DNA of 52,245 nt from Prochlorococcus sp. AG-355-J04 (GTDB taxonomy: Bacteria; Cyanobacteriota; Cyanobacteriia; PCC-6307; Cyanobiaceae): positions 1-52,245 of the forward strand of contig QCDN01000006.1 of the NCBI GenBank assembly GCA_003280885.1, in the 5' to 3' direction. The translations under genes were made by a program, and so were the position numbers. Under the pieces are notes generated by a model. The model ran no database searches, had not been told where the DNA came from, and saw only the letters and a list, made by a program, of their open reading frames with translations. How positions within the stretch are numbered: the stretch's first letter is position 1; each line of letters begins with the position of its first letter. Below are positions 19,982 through 31,024 of this stretch, in pieces.

Positions 19982-20317
19982 TTATTCTTCAATAGACATG
20001 TTTTCATCATTTTTAAGAGTTTTTTCCAGCTCTTTTCTTTGCTCCATTTGTCTTAAGAAATATCCTGTCATCATTGCAGAAGATAATAAATTAGCAATGT
20101 TGTCTTTTGAAGATGTTATTTTTACATCAAATTGATCTGAAGGAAGCATTCCAAGGAGACCTTGAACATTATGTCTAATAATTTCTTGAATATCTTCACT
20201 AGCTGATTTTGCTACTCTTTGCAAAACTTCTGGAGATTGTTTTTGTAAATATTGGATTAAATCATTCTCATCGTTTGGATCATTATTTTCAGTAGCAAGA
20301 AATTCTGGATTAAACAT
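19982..20317 (-). CDS. DUF760 domain protein
   Basis: 111 residues, the common length of DUF760 proteins conserved in cyanobacteria and plastids. Recognisable parts are LIQYLQKQSPEVLQRVAKS, the EIIRHNVQGLLGMLPSDQF block and the helical MMTGYFLRQMEQRKELE. It is soluble, with no signal peptide. Function is not established to my knowledge. Its stop lies 6 bases from the convergent DUF4336 stop; lepB is upstream on the same strand, 46 bases away. Confidence 0.85.
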   Translation of the reverse strand: MFNPEFLATENNDPNDENDLIQYLQKQSPEVLQRVAKSASEDIQEIIRHNVQGLLGMLPSDQFDVKITSSKDNIANLLSSAMMTGYFLRQMEQRKELEKTLKNDENMSIEE

Positions 20318-20363
20318 TTCTACAGCTTCAGGATATAAAAAAGCCTACAACATCATGTACCCA

Positions 20364-20948
20364 TTAATCTAAATTATTAAGGGCAGGGAACCGAATAGGT
20401 CCAATTTTATTAAACGGCCAATATCTAAAAATAGCTTTACCAATAACCTTTTTATAGGGTAAAAATCCCCAAATATGCGAGTCCATACTGTTATTCCTAT
20501 TGTCTCCCATCACCCATAAAGATCCTTCTGGGACAATAAAAGGCCCTATAGAATAATTAATATTTTTGTCAAAACCGTAATTTTTTTGAGCGATATCATT
20601 TAAGTAAAGGTTCCCGTCTCTTACTTCTACCTTGTCTCCAGGGATTCCAATTACTCTTTTAATTAGTGCAGTATCTGATTCATAACCAGCTTGAATTAAT
20701 TGTTCAGGAACGTTAAAAACAACTATTTTATTTTTTAATTTTGAAAGATTTGATTTGGATGTGATTTTAGGGGTTACTTTCTCAACAAGAATTTTATCTT
20801 GTATTTGAAGAGTTGGAAGCATTGAACCGGATGGGATCCATCTTGGCTCTATAACCTGCCATCGTATAATTAAAGCTATAGAGATCCAGATTAAAAGATT
20901 TTTTAAATCCTTTAGCATTGAATTTCTTTTTTCTTGAGTTGTAGACAT
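20364..20948 (-). CDS. lepB: Signal peptidase I
   Basis: 194 residues with one N-terminal membrane anchor (about 17-30). The catalytic serine is Ser42 in IPSGSMLPTL and the general-base lysine is Lys97 in LIKRVIGIPGD; box E GDNRNNSMDS is also present. It removes signal peptides from exported proteins at the periplasmic or thylakoid-lumen face. It diverges from menD with only 49 bases between starts. Confidence 0.95.
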   Translation of the reverse strand: MSTTQEKRNSMLKDLKNLLIWISIALIIRWQVIEPRWIPSGSMLPTLQIQDKILVEKVTPKITSKSNLSKLKNKIVVFNVPEQLIQAGYESDTALIKRVIGIPGDKVEVRDGNLYLNDIAQKNYGFDKNINYSIGPFIVPEGSLWVMGDNRNNSMDSHIWGFLPYKKVIGKAIFRYWPFNKIGPIRFPALNNLD

Positions 20949-20997
20949 GTTTTATTTAATTCAGTTATAGGAAAATCCCAAAGCATTTATATAAATT

Positions 20998-22761
20998 ATG
21001 ACATCATCTATAGAATGCAAAAATTTTCTTAGAAGTTTACAACTTTTGAATCTTCTTATAAAAATAGGAGTTCAAAATTTAATACTATGTCCCGGTAGTA
21101 GATCAGCACCTTTAGCAATAGCTGCTGGAGAATTGAATAAATTAGGACTGTTAAATATTTTTAATTCAATAGATGAGAGATCTGCAGGATTCCACTCTCT
21201 TGGGATTTCTGCTGCATCAGGTAATCTTTCTTTAGTTATTACCACTTCTGGAACTGCAGTAAGTAACTTATTGCCAGCAGCAGTTGAGGCAGACCGATCT
21301 TGTAAAGGCATTATATTTCTTACTGCTGATAGACCCTTAAGATTAAAAGATTGTGGCGCTAATCAAACAGTAAATCAAGAAGATTTTTTGAGTCCAGTCT
21401 CTAGAAGGGTTTTAAGTACAAATTTAAATGGACTTCATGAAACAAAAGAAAATGAAATCTTGAATTTAGTTCGAATTATTGAGAAACAAATATCAACCTC
21501 CCCTGGTCCTATTCATTTAAATATTCCTATTGAAAAGCCTTTAAGTATTTCATTTTTGAATAAAAAAAATGTTTTAGAGGTTTTTAAGAGAATTTATTTA
21601 AAGAAAAAATACATATTTCAGGAAGTTGAAATAAAGTCTGATAAAAACAAATTCTTAGAAATTTTAAAAAGTTTAAATTTAGATGAATCCGGCATTATTT
21701 TGGTAGGTCCCTATCAAGGTTCAATAAGTGATTTAACTTCTTTTAATGAATCTTTAGAACGATTACAAGAGATTACTGGTTGGCCAGTATTTGCTGACCC
21801 TGTTTCAGGAGTTCATTATGATTTGAGTGGATTGGTCGTGAATTGGGAATTAGTCTTAAGAAAAAATAAAAATTCATTAAATTGTCATCAACTTTTGAGG
21901 CTTGGTCCTATGTCATCCTCAATTGATTTGGAGAAGTTTTTAATAAATTTCGAAGGGATACAAATTCTTATAAAAGAAAAAAACTATAGAAAATTGGACC
22001 CTATAAAAAAATCATATGAATATGATTTTGGGCTATCAAATTTTACTACTCTATTGTTAGAAGAATTATCAATTAACGAAAAAGACAAAAAGTCTCTTAC
22101 TCCGATGGCTCTAGATCTAATAGAGGAAGGCGAGCAGATTAAAAGAATTTTAAAAGAGAAAATTACTCAAGATAATCAAATTACTGAGTATAAGCTTGCA
22201 AATCTTGTTCCAAAACTTTGGCCAGCTGAAAATCCTATAATGCTCTCCGCAAGTAGCCCGATTAGAGATTGGCTTACTTTTTCTGAGAATGTTACTTTAA
22301 CAAGAAATTGTTTCAGCTTTAGGGGAGCTTCTGGCATAGACGGTACTTTATCTCTTGCATTAGGTATTTCTAGAATTAAAAATCCTCTACTTCTTGTGAC
22401 TGGAGATTTGGCTTTTATTCATGATATAAACGGTTGGCTGATTGAAAATTCAATCGATATGAATTTAACAATTCTTCTGATAAATAATAATGGCGGAAAT
22501 ATATTTAATCGTATTTATAAAAAGAATTTAAAAGAAGATGAATTAAAAAAACTTTTTCTTATGCCAAAAGAAATAAACTGGGCAAAACTCGCAGATGCCT
22601 ATCAAGTAAACTTTAAAAGTGTGGCAAATTTTAAAAAATTACGAGAGGCATTCGATTGGAGCATTTCTATCCAGAAATCTGTAATAATTAAAGTTGATAT
22701 TGATCCAGAAAATGAAATTTGTGAAAAAAATGCCCTGCTAGAAAAAATAATTGGCAGTTAA
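20998..22761 (+). CDS. menD: SEPHCHC synthase MenD (phylloquinone biosynthesis)
   Basis: 587 residues, a ThDP-dependent enzyme joining isochorismate and 2-oxoglutarate. The substrate-binding [10 protein letters not shown] (31-40), the cofactor-activating Glu60 in [13 protein letters not shown], and the C-terminal ThDP/Mg segment around [14 protein letters not shown] and NNNGGNIFN are present. In cyanobacteria this pathway makes phylloquinone for photosystem I. menB follows 35 bases later in the same direction. Confidence 0.96.
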   Translation: MTSSIECKNFLRSLQLLNLLIKIGVQNLILCPGSRSAPLAIAAGELNKLGLLNIFNSIDERSAGFHSLGISAASGNLSLVITTSGTAVSNLLPAAVEADRSCKGIIFLTADRPLRLKDCGANQTVNQEDFLSPVSRRVLSTNLNGLHETKENEILNLVRIIEKQISTSPGPIHLNIPIEKPLSISFLNKKNVLEVFKRIYLKKKYIFQEVEIKSDKNKFLEILKSLNLDESGIILVGPYQGSISDLTSFNESLERLQEITGWPVFADPVSGVHYDLSGLVVNWELVLRKNKNSLNCHQLLRLGPMSSSIDLEKFLINFEGIQILIKEKNYRKLDPIKKSYEYDFGLSNFTTLLLEELSINEKDKKSLTPMALDLIEEGEQIKRILKEKITQDNQITEYKLANLVPKLWPAENPIMLSASSPIRDWLTFSENVTLTRNCFSFRGASGIDGTLSLALGISRIKNPLLLVTGDLAFIHDINGWLIENSIDMNLTILLINNNGGNIFNRIYKKNLKEDELKKLFLMPKEINWAKLADAYQVNFKSVANFKKLREAFDWSISIQKSVIIKVDIDPENEICEKNALLEKIIGS

Positions 22762-22796
22762 ATTTATCATTTTCTATCTTTGAATAATTAGGTTTC

Positions 22797-23654
22797 ATGA
22801 AAGTATTACCAGGTAAAACAACTTTAAATTGGTCAGAATGCAAATCTTATGATGATATATTGTTTCACAAATCAGATGAGGGAATTGCGAGAATTGCAAT
22901 TAATCGGCCTGAAAAAAGAAATGCATTTAGGCCACAAACTGTAGATGAACTCATTAACGCATTTAATTTGGTAAGAAATGATGAAACTATTGGCGTAGTT
23001 CTTTTTACAGGTGCGGGACCTGACAATAAAGGTATTTATTCTTTTTGCTCTGGGGGTGATCAGAGTGTAAGAGGTGAAAATGGATATAAAAATGATGAAG
23101 GGAAGCAGAGATTAAATGTACTTGAACTTCAAAGATTAATAAGAAGTTTGCCTAAAGTGGTTATTGCCTTAGTTCCTGGTTTTGCAATTGGAGGAGGTCA
23201 GGTACTTCATTTAATTTGTGATCTCAGTATCGCCTCTGAAAATGCAATATTTGGTCAAACAGGTCCAAGAGTTGGTAGCTTTGATGCAGGTTTTGGATCT
23301 AGTTATTTAGCAAGACTTGTTGGTCAAAGAAAAGCAAAAGAAATTTGGTTTTTATGTAGAAAATATAATTCTGAGGAAGCTCTTAAGATGGGCTTGATAA
23401 ATGCAATTACAAAGATTGAAGAATTAGAAGCTGAGGGTGTAATCTGGGCAAGAGAGATTTTACGAAATAGTCCAACTGCTATTCGTATTCTTAAAGCTTC
23501 ATTCAATGCGGAGAATGATGGGATTGCTGGTATTCAAGAATTATCTGGATACACAACTCAATTATTTTATTCGACTGAAGAAGCTCAAGAAGGTAGAGAT
23601 GCCTTTCTTGAAAAGCGTCCACCAGACTTTTCTGACTATAAGTGGACACCCTAG
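22797..23654 (+). CDS. menB: 1,4-dihydroxy-2-naphthoyl-CoA synthase MenB
   Basis: 285 residues, a crotonase-fold enzyme. It closes the naphthoate ring from succinylbenzoyl-CoA. Visible features are [11 protein letters not shown] near the start, [10 protein letters not shown], the oxyanion-hole region [16 protein letters not shown], and [21 protein letters not shown], which carries the MenB-typical QTG segment of the bicarbonate-dependent type. It lies in a menD-menB pair feeding phylloquinone. Confidence 0.96.
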   Translation: MKVLPGKTTLNWSECKSYDDILFHKSDEGIARIAINRPEKRNAFRPQTVDELINAFNLVRNDETIGVVLFTGAGPDNKGIYSFCSGGDQSVRGENGYKNDEGKQRLNVLELQRLIRSLPKVVIALVPGFAIGGGQVLHLICDLSIASENAIFGQTGPRVGSFDAGFGSSYLARLVGQRKAKEIWFLCRKYNSEEALKMGLINAITKIEELEAEGVIWAREILRNSPTAIRILKASFNAENDGIAGIQELSGYTTQLFYSTEEAQEGRDAFLEKRPPDFSDYKWTP

Positions 23655-23689
23655 ATTATTTTTCAAAAGAACTTTTTAAATAATTATTA

Positions 23690-25147
23690 ATGAGAATTCT
23701 TCTTGCCGCTGCTGAATGTGCTCCGATGATCAAAGTTGGAGGTATGGGAGATGTGGTTGGTTCGTTACCTCCATCTTTGATAAAACTTGGTCACGATGTA
23801 AGGGTAATAATTCCAGGATATGGAAAATTGTGGAGTCTTTTAGATGTATCGAACGAGCCAATCTTAAGAGCAAATACAATGGGTACTGATTTCGCCGTAT
23901 ATGAAGCAAAACATCCCATTCATAATTACGTGATTTACCTAGTGGGTCATCCAACATTTGACTCTGACCAAATATACGGAGGCGAAAATGAGGACTGGCG
24001 CTTTACATTTTTTGCTAGTGCCACTGCAGAATTTGCCTGGAATTGTTGGAAACCTCAAGTTCTCCATTGCCATGATTGGCACACCGGAATGATTCCTGTG
24101 TGGATGCATCAGGACCCCGAAATTAGTACTGTATTCACAATTCATAATTTAAAATACCAAGGCCCTTGGAGATGGAAACTTGAAAAAATGACTTGGTGTC
24201 CTTGGTATATGCATGGAGACCACACAATGGCTGCGGCAATGTTATACGCAGATAGGGTCAATGCAGTTTCTCCTACTTATGCAGATGAAATTAAGACCCA
24301 TGAATACGGGGAAAGCCTTGAAGGATTACTTAATTACATTTCAGGTAAATTAAGGGGAATTCTTAATGGAATAGATCTTGATGAATGGAATCCAGCCAAA
24401 GATCCAGTTTTACCTGCACAATTTAGTATTAAGAATTTAGAAAATAGGCTAGAAAATAAAAAAATTCTGCAGAGAGAAATGGGTCTCGAAGTTAATCCTA
24501 AAAAATATCTTTTAGGTATGGTCAGTAGATTAGTTGATCAGAAAGGGGTTGACTTACTTCTACAAGTTTCAAGAAGACTTTTAGCATATACAGACTCGCA
24601 AATAGTTGTTTTAGGGACTGGAGATAGATATCTAGAGTCAGGATTATGGCAACTTGCATTAGATTACCCAGGAAGATTCTCTGTATTTCTTACCTATGAT
24701 GATTCTTTATCAAGACTTATATATGGTGGTTCTGATGCATTTTTAATGCCAAGCAGATTCGAACCTTGTGGTATTAGTCAACTACTTGCTATGAGATATG
24801 GATCAATTCCAATAGTAAGGCGAGTAGGAGGGTTAGTTGACACAGTTTTACCTCATGATCCAGAAAAAAATAGTGGCACTGGTTTTTGCTTTGATCGCTT
24901 TGAACCTATAGATTTCTATACATCTTTAGTAAGGTCTTGGGAAGCCTTTAGGCATAAAGATAGTTGGGAATTATTGCAAAAAAGAGCAATGAGCCAAGAG
25001 TTTAGTTGGCAAAGATCCGCAGTTGAATACGAAATTATGTATAAAGATGTTTGTGGAATAAAAGAACCATCTCCAGATTTTGCTGAAGTTGAAAAATTCT
25101 CTTACGGACAATCTGCTGATCCATCTTTAAAAAAAAGTATGACTTGA
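23690..25147 (+). CDS. glgA: Glycogen synthase (GT5)
   Basis: 485 residues, normal for bacterial GlgA. The ADP-glucose-binding [13 protein letters not shown] motif is at 15-27, and the GT-B C-terminal donor site [20 protein letters not shown] is intact with the catalytic Glu. It extends alpha-1,4-glucan chains for carbon storage. The product sits between men genes and murF without an obvious functional link; no other glg gene is in the window. Confidence 0.96.
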   Translation: MRILLAAAECAPMIKVGGMGDVVGSLPPSLIKLGHDVRVIIPGYGKLWSLLDVSNEPILRANTMGTDFAVYEAKHPIHNYVIYLVGHPTFDSDQIYGGENEDWRFTFFASATAEFAWNCWKPQVLHCHDWHTGMIPVWMHQDPEISTVFTIHNLKYQGPWRWKLEKMTWCPWYMHGDHTMAAAMLYADRVNAVSPTYADEIKTHEYGESLEGLLNYISGKLRGILNGIDLDEWNPAKDPVLPAQFSIKNLENRLENKKILQREMGLEVNPKKYLLGMVSRLVDQKGVDLLLQVSRRLLAYTDSQIVVLGTGDRYLESGLWQLALDYPGRFSVFLTYDDSLSRLIYGGSDAFLMPSRFEPCGISQLLAMRYGSIPIVRRVGGLVDTVLPHDPEKNSGTGFCFDRFEPIDFYTSLVRSWEAFRHKDSWELLQKRAMSQEFSWQRSAVEYEIMYKDVCGIKEPSPDFAEVEKFSYGQSADPSLKKSMT

Positions 25148-25155
25148 ATTTTTAA

Positions 25156-26526
25156 ATGGAATTCTCTTTATCAGAATTAAACAATGTTTTGGGGGATATT
25201 AAAAATCTGAGCGAGGAGGAAAGAGATTCTTTAAATTTTAAAAATATAGGTATTGATAGTAGAACCTTATTAAAAAATGATCTTTTTATAGCTATAAAGG
25301 GTAAAAATTTTGATGGACATAGTTTTCTTCCAGATGTTTTGAATAAAGGAGTTAAATCAGTAGTAATAAAAAAAGGGATGCAGAGATTAGTGCCAAGTAA
25401 TTTTCCTCATTGGGTCGTAAATGACACATTAGAGGCATTTCAAAAATTAGCATTGCTAAAAAGAAAAAAATTAAATATCCCTATTATCGCAATAACTGGT
25501 TCAGTGGGTAAAACAACAACAAAAGAAATGATTGGTGGAGTTTTAAATAAACTTGGAAGAATAAGATTATCTCATGCAAATTTCAATAATGAGATTGGAG
25601 TTGGTCTTACTATTTTTGCTACAGATATAGAAGATAAAGCTTTAGTTCTTGAGATGGGGATGAGAGGTCTTGGACAGATCGAGAATTTATCTAAATATAG
25701 TGAACCCGATATTGCTCTTATTACTAATATTGGCACAGCTCATATTGGATTGTTAGGTTCAAAAAAAAATATTACTTATGCAAAGTGTGAAATTAGTAAG
25801 TTCTTAAATCCCGAAGGAGTTGTAATAATTCCAGCAAATGATCCATTTTTAGAAAAAACTTTAAAAGAATTTTGGAAGGGTAGGGTTATAAAAGTGAATC
25901 TATTAAATGTAGAAAATCAAAAAGAAAGTTTCAAGAGAGATGATGATTTGCGAGGATTTTATAATCCTTCTAATAAAACAATTTTAATTGAAGAAAATAT
26001 CTTTAAAATTTCATTTGAGGGATTTCACAATGCTTCAAATTTCTTATTTGCTTACGCAGTTGCCAAAGAGCTAGGCATTGATTTTGCAAGTTTTAATAAA
26101 TTTGATTTTGCAAGTTTAGGTGGAAGGAATAAAATACTTAATTCAGTAAAAACAACAATATATGATGAATCATATAATGCTTCACCAGAGTCTGTAAAAG
26201 CATGTATTAAAAACCTGCTTGAAAAACCCAGAAATAAATTTTTTATATTTGGAAGTATGCAAGAATTGGGGGAAGAATCTGAAAAATATCATAAAGAAAT
26301 TTTCAACTTAATAAATAATTCAGACATAGAAAAGTGTTTATTTATTTGCGATAAAAATGAAAAAATTTACACCAATTATCTTAAAGATAAGAAAAAATTT
26401 TTAGTTTTAAATAATATTAAAGATGTACCTAAAGAGATAAATAAATCTACAAAAAAAGGTGATTCTATTCTTATAAAAGGGAGCAGATGTTGGCAACTTG
26501 AAAAAATTATTGAATTAATCAATTAA
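25156..26526 (+). CDS. murF: UDP-MurNAc-tripeptide D-alanyl-D-alanine ligase
   Basis: 456 residues, Mur ligase family. The P-loop GSVGKT is at 115-120, followed by the HANFNNEIGVGLT substrate segment typical of MurF; a further block DESYNASPESVKA marks the C-terminal domain. It adds D-Ala-D-Ala to the peptidoglycan precursor in the cytosol. It starts 8 bases after glgA and ends 1 base from the convergent glmU stop. Confidence 0.95.
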   Translation: MEFSLSELNNVLGDIKNLSEEERDSLNFKNIGIDSRTLLKNDLFIAIKGKNFDGHSFLPDVLNKGVKSVVIKKGMQRLVPSNFPHWVVNDTLEAFQKLALLKRKKLNIPIIAITGSVGKTTTKEMIGGVLNKLGRIRLSHANFNNEIGVGLTIFATDIEDKALVLEMGMRGLGQIENLSKYSEPDIALITNIGTAHIGLLGSKKNITYAKCEISKFLNPEGVVIIPANDPFLEKTLKEFWKGRVIKVNLLNVENQKESFKRDDDLRGFYNPSNKTILIEENIFKISFEGFHNASNFLFAYAVAKELGIDFASFNKFDFASLGGRNKILNSVKTTIYDESYNASPESVKACIKNLLEKPRNKFFIFGSMQELGEESEKYHKEIFNLINNSDIEKCLFICDKNEKIYTNYLKDKKKFLVLNNIKDVPKEINKSTKKGDSILIKGSRCWQLEKIIELIN

Positions 26527-26527
26527 A

Positions 26528-27877
26528 TCAGGATTTCTTTCTTTCCCAATTTTCTATATTTACTTGCTTAGTTCTTGAGATTGCTAATGAATTATCTTTA
26601 GAGTCTTTTGTGATCACTGAACCTGCTCCTGTTGTAACTGATTCCCCGAGATTTATTGGCGCTACAAAAACTGTATTTGCACCAATACTGGAATTTTTAC
26701 CAATTTTTGTTTGATGTTTTTTCTGACCATCAAAATTTGCAGTAATAGTCCCTGCTCCAATATTTGTACATCTACCAATAATAGAATCGCCAATGTAACT
26801 TAAATGGTTTACTTTTGATTCTTCCTCTAATTTACTATTTTTGATTTCAACAAAATTACCTATTTTACTAAAGGAAGATATTTTGGAATCAGGTCTTATA
26901 TGACTATAAGGGCCAATTTTTATATAATCCATTATCTGAGAAGCATAAACTGTAGAGTTTGAAATTTCACAATTTAATCCCACATCAGAATTCTCAATAA
27001 AAGTATTTGGTCCGATAATGCAATGACTATTTATTTTGGTATTTCCTCTTATATGTGTATTAGCCTCTATAGTTACATCCTTACCAATTTCAGCTTCTTC
27101 ACTAATTGAACAACTTGCTTTATTTATAAAAGTTACACCATTAAGCATATGCTTTTCTTTAATCGAATTCTGTATACTTTCCTCGCATTCTGATAGTTGA
27201 ATTCTGTTATTAATTCCTTGAAGCTCTCCATTATCCTCTACTTCGAGGCTTAAGGAATTTTTTAGCAAAGATATTGTATCTGTTAAGTAAATCTCTTTTT
27301 GATTATTATTGCTTTGCAAGGTATTAATTATTTTCGACAAGTTACCCCAGTTAAAACAGTAAACACCTGCATTTATTAATAGATTTTCTCTTTCTAGATT
27401 ATTGCAATCTTTTTCTTCAACAATTCTCTCTATAAAATCCCCCCTCAAAAAAACTCTGCCATATCCATGAGGATTTGTTTTCTTTGTGGTAATTAAGGAA
27501 ACATCAGCATTTTTCGAATCGTGTAAACATAGCAGTCTTTTTAGAGTAATAGGCCTAATTAGTGGCACATCACCGTTAAGTACTAAAAGTTTTCCTGTAT
27601 GTTTTTTTACTTCTCCACAAAGTACCTGGATAGCATGACCGGTCCCTGATTGAGGTTCTTGAACAACAACATGGATTTTTTTATCGTTTGGGATAGACTT
27701 TTCTACTTCTTTTGACTTGTGTCCAGTAATTACAAAGATTTGATCAGGTTTTAATTCGACACATGAATCAATTACTCTTTGTAGAAGACTTTTGCCAGAA
27801 ATTTTATGTAAAACTTTTGGCAATGAGCTTTCCATCCTAGTGCCCTTGCCTGCAGCTAATATCGCAACACTTAACAT
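26528..27877 (-). CDS. glmU: Bifunctional GlcNAc-1-P uridyltransferase / GlcN-1-P acetyltransferase
   Basis: 449 residues. The N-terminal pyrophosphorylase has LAAGKGTRM (7-15) with Lys21 in LPKVLHK. The C-terminal half is a left-handed beta-helix of hexapeptide repeats ([35 protein letters not shown]). It makes UDP-GlcNAc for peptidoglycan and envelope. It is the last gene in the aroA-mnmD-glmU leftward run. Confidence 0.96.
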   Translation of the reverse strand: MLSVAILAAGKGTRMESSLPKVLHKISGKSLLQRVIDSCVELKPDQIFVITGHKSKEVEKSIPNDKKIHVVVQEPQSGTGHAIQVLCGEVKKHTGKLLVLNGDVPLIRPITLKRLLCLHDSKNADVSLITTKKTNPHGYGRVFLRGDFIERIVEEKDCNNLERENLLINAGVYCFNWGNLSKIINTLQSNNNQKEIYLTDTISLLKNSLSLEVEDNGELQGINNRIQLSECEESIQNSIKEKHMLNGVTFINKASCSISEEAEIGKDVTIEANTHIRGNTKINSHCIIGPNTFIENSDVGLNCEISNSTVYASQIMDYIKIGPYSHIRPDSKISSFSKIGNFVEIKNSKLEEESKVNHLSYIGDSIIGRCTNIGAGTITANFDGQKKHQTKIGKNSSIGANTVFVAPINLGESVTTGAGSVITKDSKDNSLAISRTKQVNIENWERKKS

Positions 27878-27902
27878 GTTAATTTGAAGTCCTTTTTTAA
27901 AT

Positions 27903-28808
27903 CTAACTCCTAACGGATAACTTCGTCATTCCCCACTTCTCTCTCCATTTATTTGTAGATAATAAATTTGAGAATAATTGCTCATCTAATCTTCTCTTTA
28001 TTATATCTTCTTTGCTTGAGTTAAAATCTTGATCTCTATATGGAATACTAGCTTTAGTTAAAAGATGCTCCTCTTCCATTAAAGATAACTTTTCAAAATT
28101 GAAATTAGGTTTCAATTTATTCTTATCAAATTTTGATATTGCGACAGTTCCCTGACTCCAAAAAGTTCTGTTTTTTAAACTTGGCTTAATAGTAAAAATT
28201 TCTAATCCAAGATTTCTTAAAGTTTTTCTTACTGCCGCTGATGAAGAATAAGTTATTAAATAACCCTGAGAATTAAGATTTTCTGTGACTTTAGATAAAA
28301 ATTCAATTGTCCATACTTGTGGGCATTTTTGAGGAGAAAAACCATCTAAATAAATCAGATCGAATTTAATAGATGAAGGAATAATGTTGATTTTATCTCT
28401 AGCATCACCCCACAAAACACTGCATTTAAAAAATTGATCCTCAAAGTAATCTTTTCGATACAGTGATTCAAATATTGTTTTGACTTTTGGAGCCCATAAT
28501 TTAAGGAAAGATTCATTTCTGAGAGAATATTCAAGAGGCTTTTTATCAATCTCCAACGCATACAAATTTAAATACGATTTTTGTTTAATTAATTCATCTA
28601 ATAAAGAAGCGGAATTGTATCCTAAACCAAAACATATATCCAAAACATTGAGAGATTTACCCTTAAATCTTTGCAAATTAGAAGTAGATGTAAACTTTAA
28701 CTTTGTTTCCTCCAATGCACCCAATAAACTATGGAAGTTCTCTTGAAAAAAAACACTTTTTAAAGAGTAACTACCATCTTTAGTTAAAACTTCTATTAAT
28801 TCAGACAA
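27903..28808 (-). CDS. MnmD-like tRNA methyltransferase (DUF752), stand-alone
   Basis: 301 residues. A SAM-binding motif [11 protein letters not shown] and the DUF752 hallmark [20 protein letters not shown] identify the methyltransferase half of MnmC. In E. coli this half methylates the aminomethyl group of the wobble uridine in tRNA and is fused to an FAD oxidase; here no oxidase domain is fused and none is adjacent. Target tRNA is inferred. It lies 12 bases downstream of aroA. Confidence 0.85.
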   Translation of the reverse strand: MSELIEVLTKDGSYSLKSVFFQENFHSLLGALEETKLKFTSTSNLQRFKGKSLNVLDICFGLGYNSASLLDELIKQKSYLNLYALEIDKKPLEYSLRNESFLKLWAPKVKTIFESLYRKDYFEDQFFKCSVLWGDARDKINIIPSSIKFDLIYLDGFSPQKCPQVWTIEFLSKVTENLNSQGYLITYSSSAAVRKTLRNLGLEIFTIKPSLKNRTFWSQGTVAISKFDKNKLKPNFNFEKLSLMEEEHLLTKASIPYRDQDFNSSKEDIIKRRLDEQLFSNLLSTNKWREKWGMTKLSVRS

Positions 28809-28820
28809 AAACTTTTTAGG

Positions 28821-30131
28821 CTAGTTAGTTAGTTTGGCAAGCTCCTCCCAAAAAGTGGGATACGAGACGTTAGCTGCATCTGCTCTCATAATTTTTGAGG
28901 TACCTATGGCAAGAAGTGAAGCAATTGCAAGACTCATTGCTACTCGATGATCTGTCTCACTGTCAACCTCCGCAGAATAAAATTTTGATTGCCCATTAAT
29001 AATTAATCCATCCTCTTTCTCTGTTATTTCAGCACCGAATTTGTGCAACTGTCTTGCCATGACTTTTAATCGATCTGTTTCCTTAACTCTTAATTCTTGG
29101 GCATTCTTGATTTCAGAAACTCCATTACAAAAACAGGCGGCTACAGTAAGGATAGGGATTTCATCTATAAGTTTTGGGAGAATATCTCCTTCAATAGTGA
29201 ATGATCTCAAATTATTTGCAGTCTTTACTTTAATAGATCCAATAGGTTCTCCTGCAATAGTTGATTTATCTAAAATCTCATAATTGCCTCCCATTGAATC
29301 CATTATTTTTAAAATCCCTGTTCTGGTAGGATTTAATCCGACATTCTGAATTAAAACCTCAGAATTTGGAACAATAGATGCAGCAATCATCCAAAAGGAA
29401 GCAGAGCTTATATCTCCGGGGATTAATATTCTCTGACCAATTAAGTTATCCCCTGATTTTATAACTACATTCCTTCCTAATTCTCCTCTTATACTTATGT
29501 CTGCTCCAAATGCTTTTAACATTCTTTCTGTATGGTCTCTTGAAGATGCCGGCTCAATAACAGAAGTAGTTCCAGAAGCTTTAAGGCCTGCCAATAATAT
29601 CGCCGATTTTACTTGAGCGCTTGCTACTGGGGTTCCAATAACACATCCTTTAAGTTTATTTCCATCAATTGAGATTGGGGCTTTGTTCCCTTGCTCTCTA
29701 CCAGAAATTTTGCCACCCATCAAAGATAAAGGTTTGCCCACTCTACCCATTGGCCTCTCATTAAGAGATTCGTCCCCTGTTAAAATAAAGTTCTTACCTT
29801 CTTGACCAGCTAGTAACCCCATTAATAATCTCATTGTGGTTCCTGAATTCCCACAATTTAGAATTTCTTTGGGCTCTTTTAATCCATCAAGACCCACTCC
29901 TGAAATTGTAAAAGGCTCATTTTTTTTTATTTCTGGTATGTTTACACCTAGTTTCCTGAGACAATCAGCAGTTGAAAGTGGATCTTCAGAATGCAAAAAC
30001 CCCTCAATAGTCGTTTCACCCTTAGCAATACTTCCTATTATTAAAGCTCTATGAGAAATAGATTTATCTCCAGGGACTTTTACTTTTCCTTTTAAATTAA
30101 CTCCACCTTTTATTGTGCGGATATTATTCAT
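28821..30131 (-). CDS. aroA: 3-phosphoshikimate 1-carboxyvinyltransferase (EPSP synthase)
   Basis: 436 residues from ATG 30131, chosen over an in-frame TTG at 30170 that would add 13 residues. The family usually starts just before the GG..L.G...[10 protein letters not shown] motif, which begins 7 residues after this ATG, and a plausible promoter (TTGATA, 17 bases, TTTATA) overlaps the upstream [19 protein letters not shown] and RVKETDRL further confirm the family. It makes EPSP in the shikimate pathway for aromatic amino acids, quinones and folate. Confidence 0.95.
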   Translation of the reverse strand: MNNIRTIKGGVNLKGKVKVPGDKSISHRALIIGSIAKGETTIEGFLHSEDPLSTADCLRKLGVNIPEIKKNEPFTISGVGLDGLKEPKEILNCGNSGTTMRLLMGLLAGQEGKNFILTGDESLNERPMGRVGKPLSLMGGKISGREQGNKAPISIDGNKLKGCVIGTPVASAQVKSAILLAGLKASGTTSVIEPASSRDHTERMLKAFGADISIRGELGRNVVIKSGDNLIGQRILIPGDISSASFWMIAASIVPNSEVLIQNVGLNPTRTGILKIMDSMGGNYEILDKSTIAGEPIGSIKVKTANNLRSFTIEGDILPKLIDEIPILTVAACFCNGVSEIKNAQELRVKETDRLKVMARQLHKFGAEITEKEDGLIINGQSKFYSAEVDSETDHRVAMSLAIASLLAIGTSKIMRADAANVSYPTFWEELAKLTN

Positions 30132-30236
30132 TTTCAAATTAATACTTGATGGAATTTCTATATAAAACAAATTAGATATATCCTATCAATAAGTTTGTTT
30201 TTTAAAAAAAAATAATCAAATTAAGTAACTGTTTTC

Positions 30237-30242
30237 TATAAT
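30237..30242 (+). promoter_or_regulatory. Candidate -10 box of comB
   Basis: A perfect TATAAT lies 18 bases upstream of the comB TTG, in the intergenic gap divergent from aroA. No good -35 is visible (the expected position reads AATCAA). If used, transcription would begin near 30249-30250, leaving a leader of about 10 bases. Confidence 0.45.
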
Positions 30243-30259
30243 TAGGCAAGAGAAAGGAC

Positions 30260-30994
30260 TTGATTATTAATCTTACTTACTATCACGTTGCAAAGGATGT
30301 TCCAGAAATAAGTCCAGATATTGCTGTGGTCATTGATGTCTTAAGAGCCACAACCACAATTTCTTGGGCTTTAAAAAATGGCGCTGATTCAATACAAGTT
30401 TTTGCGGATTTAGAATTATTAAAAGAATCTGCAATTAAGTGGAAAGCTGAAAAGAGACTAATGCTTGGAGAAAGAGGCGGAAAGAAGATTGAAGGCTTTG
30501 ATTTAGGAAATTCCCCTTTATCAGTCACAAAAAAAATTGTTAATGGTAAAAGACTATTTATGAGTACGACTAATGGGACTAAATCACTGCAAAAAGTTCA
30601 AAATGCTAAGCATCTATTTGCTATGGGTCTCCCAAATAGGAAAGCAGTTGCAGAAAAAATCATTTCATTAAAAAGTGAAAATGTTTTAATACTTGGTAGT
30701 GGTTGGGAAGGCTCTTATTCACTTGAGGATTCCTTAGCTGCAGGTGCTTTGGCCTCATACTTACAAAAGAACTGTGATTTTGGAATTAATATTATGAATG
30801 ACGAATTACAAGCTTCTTTGGCTCTTTGGGATTTTTGGAAAAATGATATTTTGAAATGTTTAAAAACAGCAACCCATGGCAAAAGATTGACAAGTCTTGG
30901 AGATTATGAGGATGATTTTAAATGTTGCTCTAAACTTGATTGCTTGGATACTGTTCCAGCTCAAGTTGAAAGAGGTGTGATTCGTGCCTCATGA
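30260..30994 (+). CDS. comB: 2-phosphosulfolactate phosphatase family protein ComB
   Basis: 244 residues. Family motifs include VIDVLRATTTISWALKNGA, LMLGERGGKKIEGFDLGNSP, MSTTNGTKSL and LGSGWEGSYSLEDSLAAGAL, which together define the Mg-dependent ComB phosphatases. In methanogens ComB makes sulfolactate for coenzyme M; cyanobacterial homologues are widespread but their physiological product is not clear, and no comA is seen here. The TTG start fits the family N-terminus, but AAGGA (30254-30258) is only one base away, so initiation a little further in (e.g. the ATT at 30266) is conceivable. Confidence 0.88.
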   Translation: MIINLTYYHVAKDVPEISPDIAVVIDVLRATTTISWALKNGADSIQVFADLELLKESAIKWKAEKRLMLGERGGKKIEGFDLGNSPLSVTKKIVNGKRLFMSTTNGTKSLQKVQNAKHLFAMGLPNRKAVAEKIISLKSENVLILGSGWEGSYSLEDSLAAGALASYLQKNCDFGINIMNDELQASLALWDFWKNDILKCLKTATHGKRLTSLGDYEDDFKCCSKLDCLDTVPAQVERGVIRAS

Positions 30995-31024
30995 TTTACG
31001 AATTGGTTCACTAGGAGTAAAGTC

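Noticed and set aside
28355..28746. Open frames overlapping the MnmD-like gene on both strands
   Set aside because: They lie entirely within a gene with strong DUF752 motifs and show no family features of their own.
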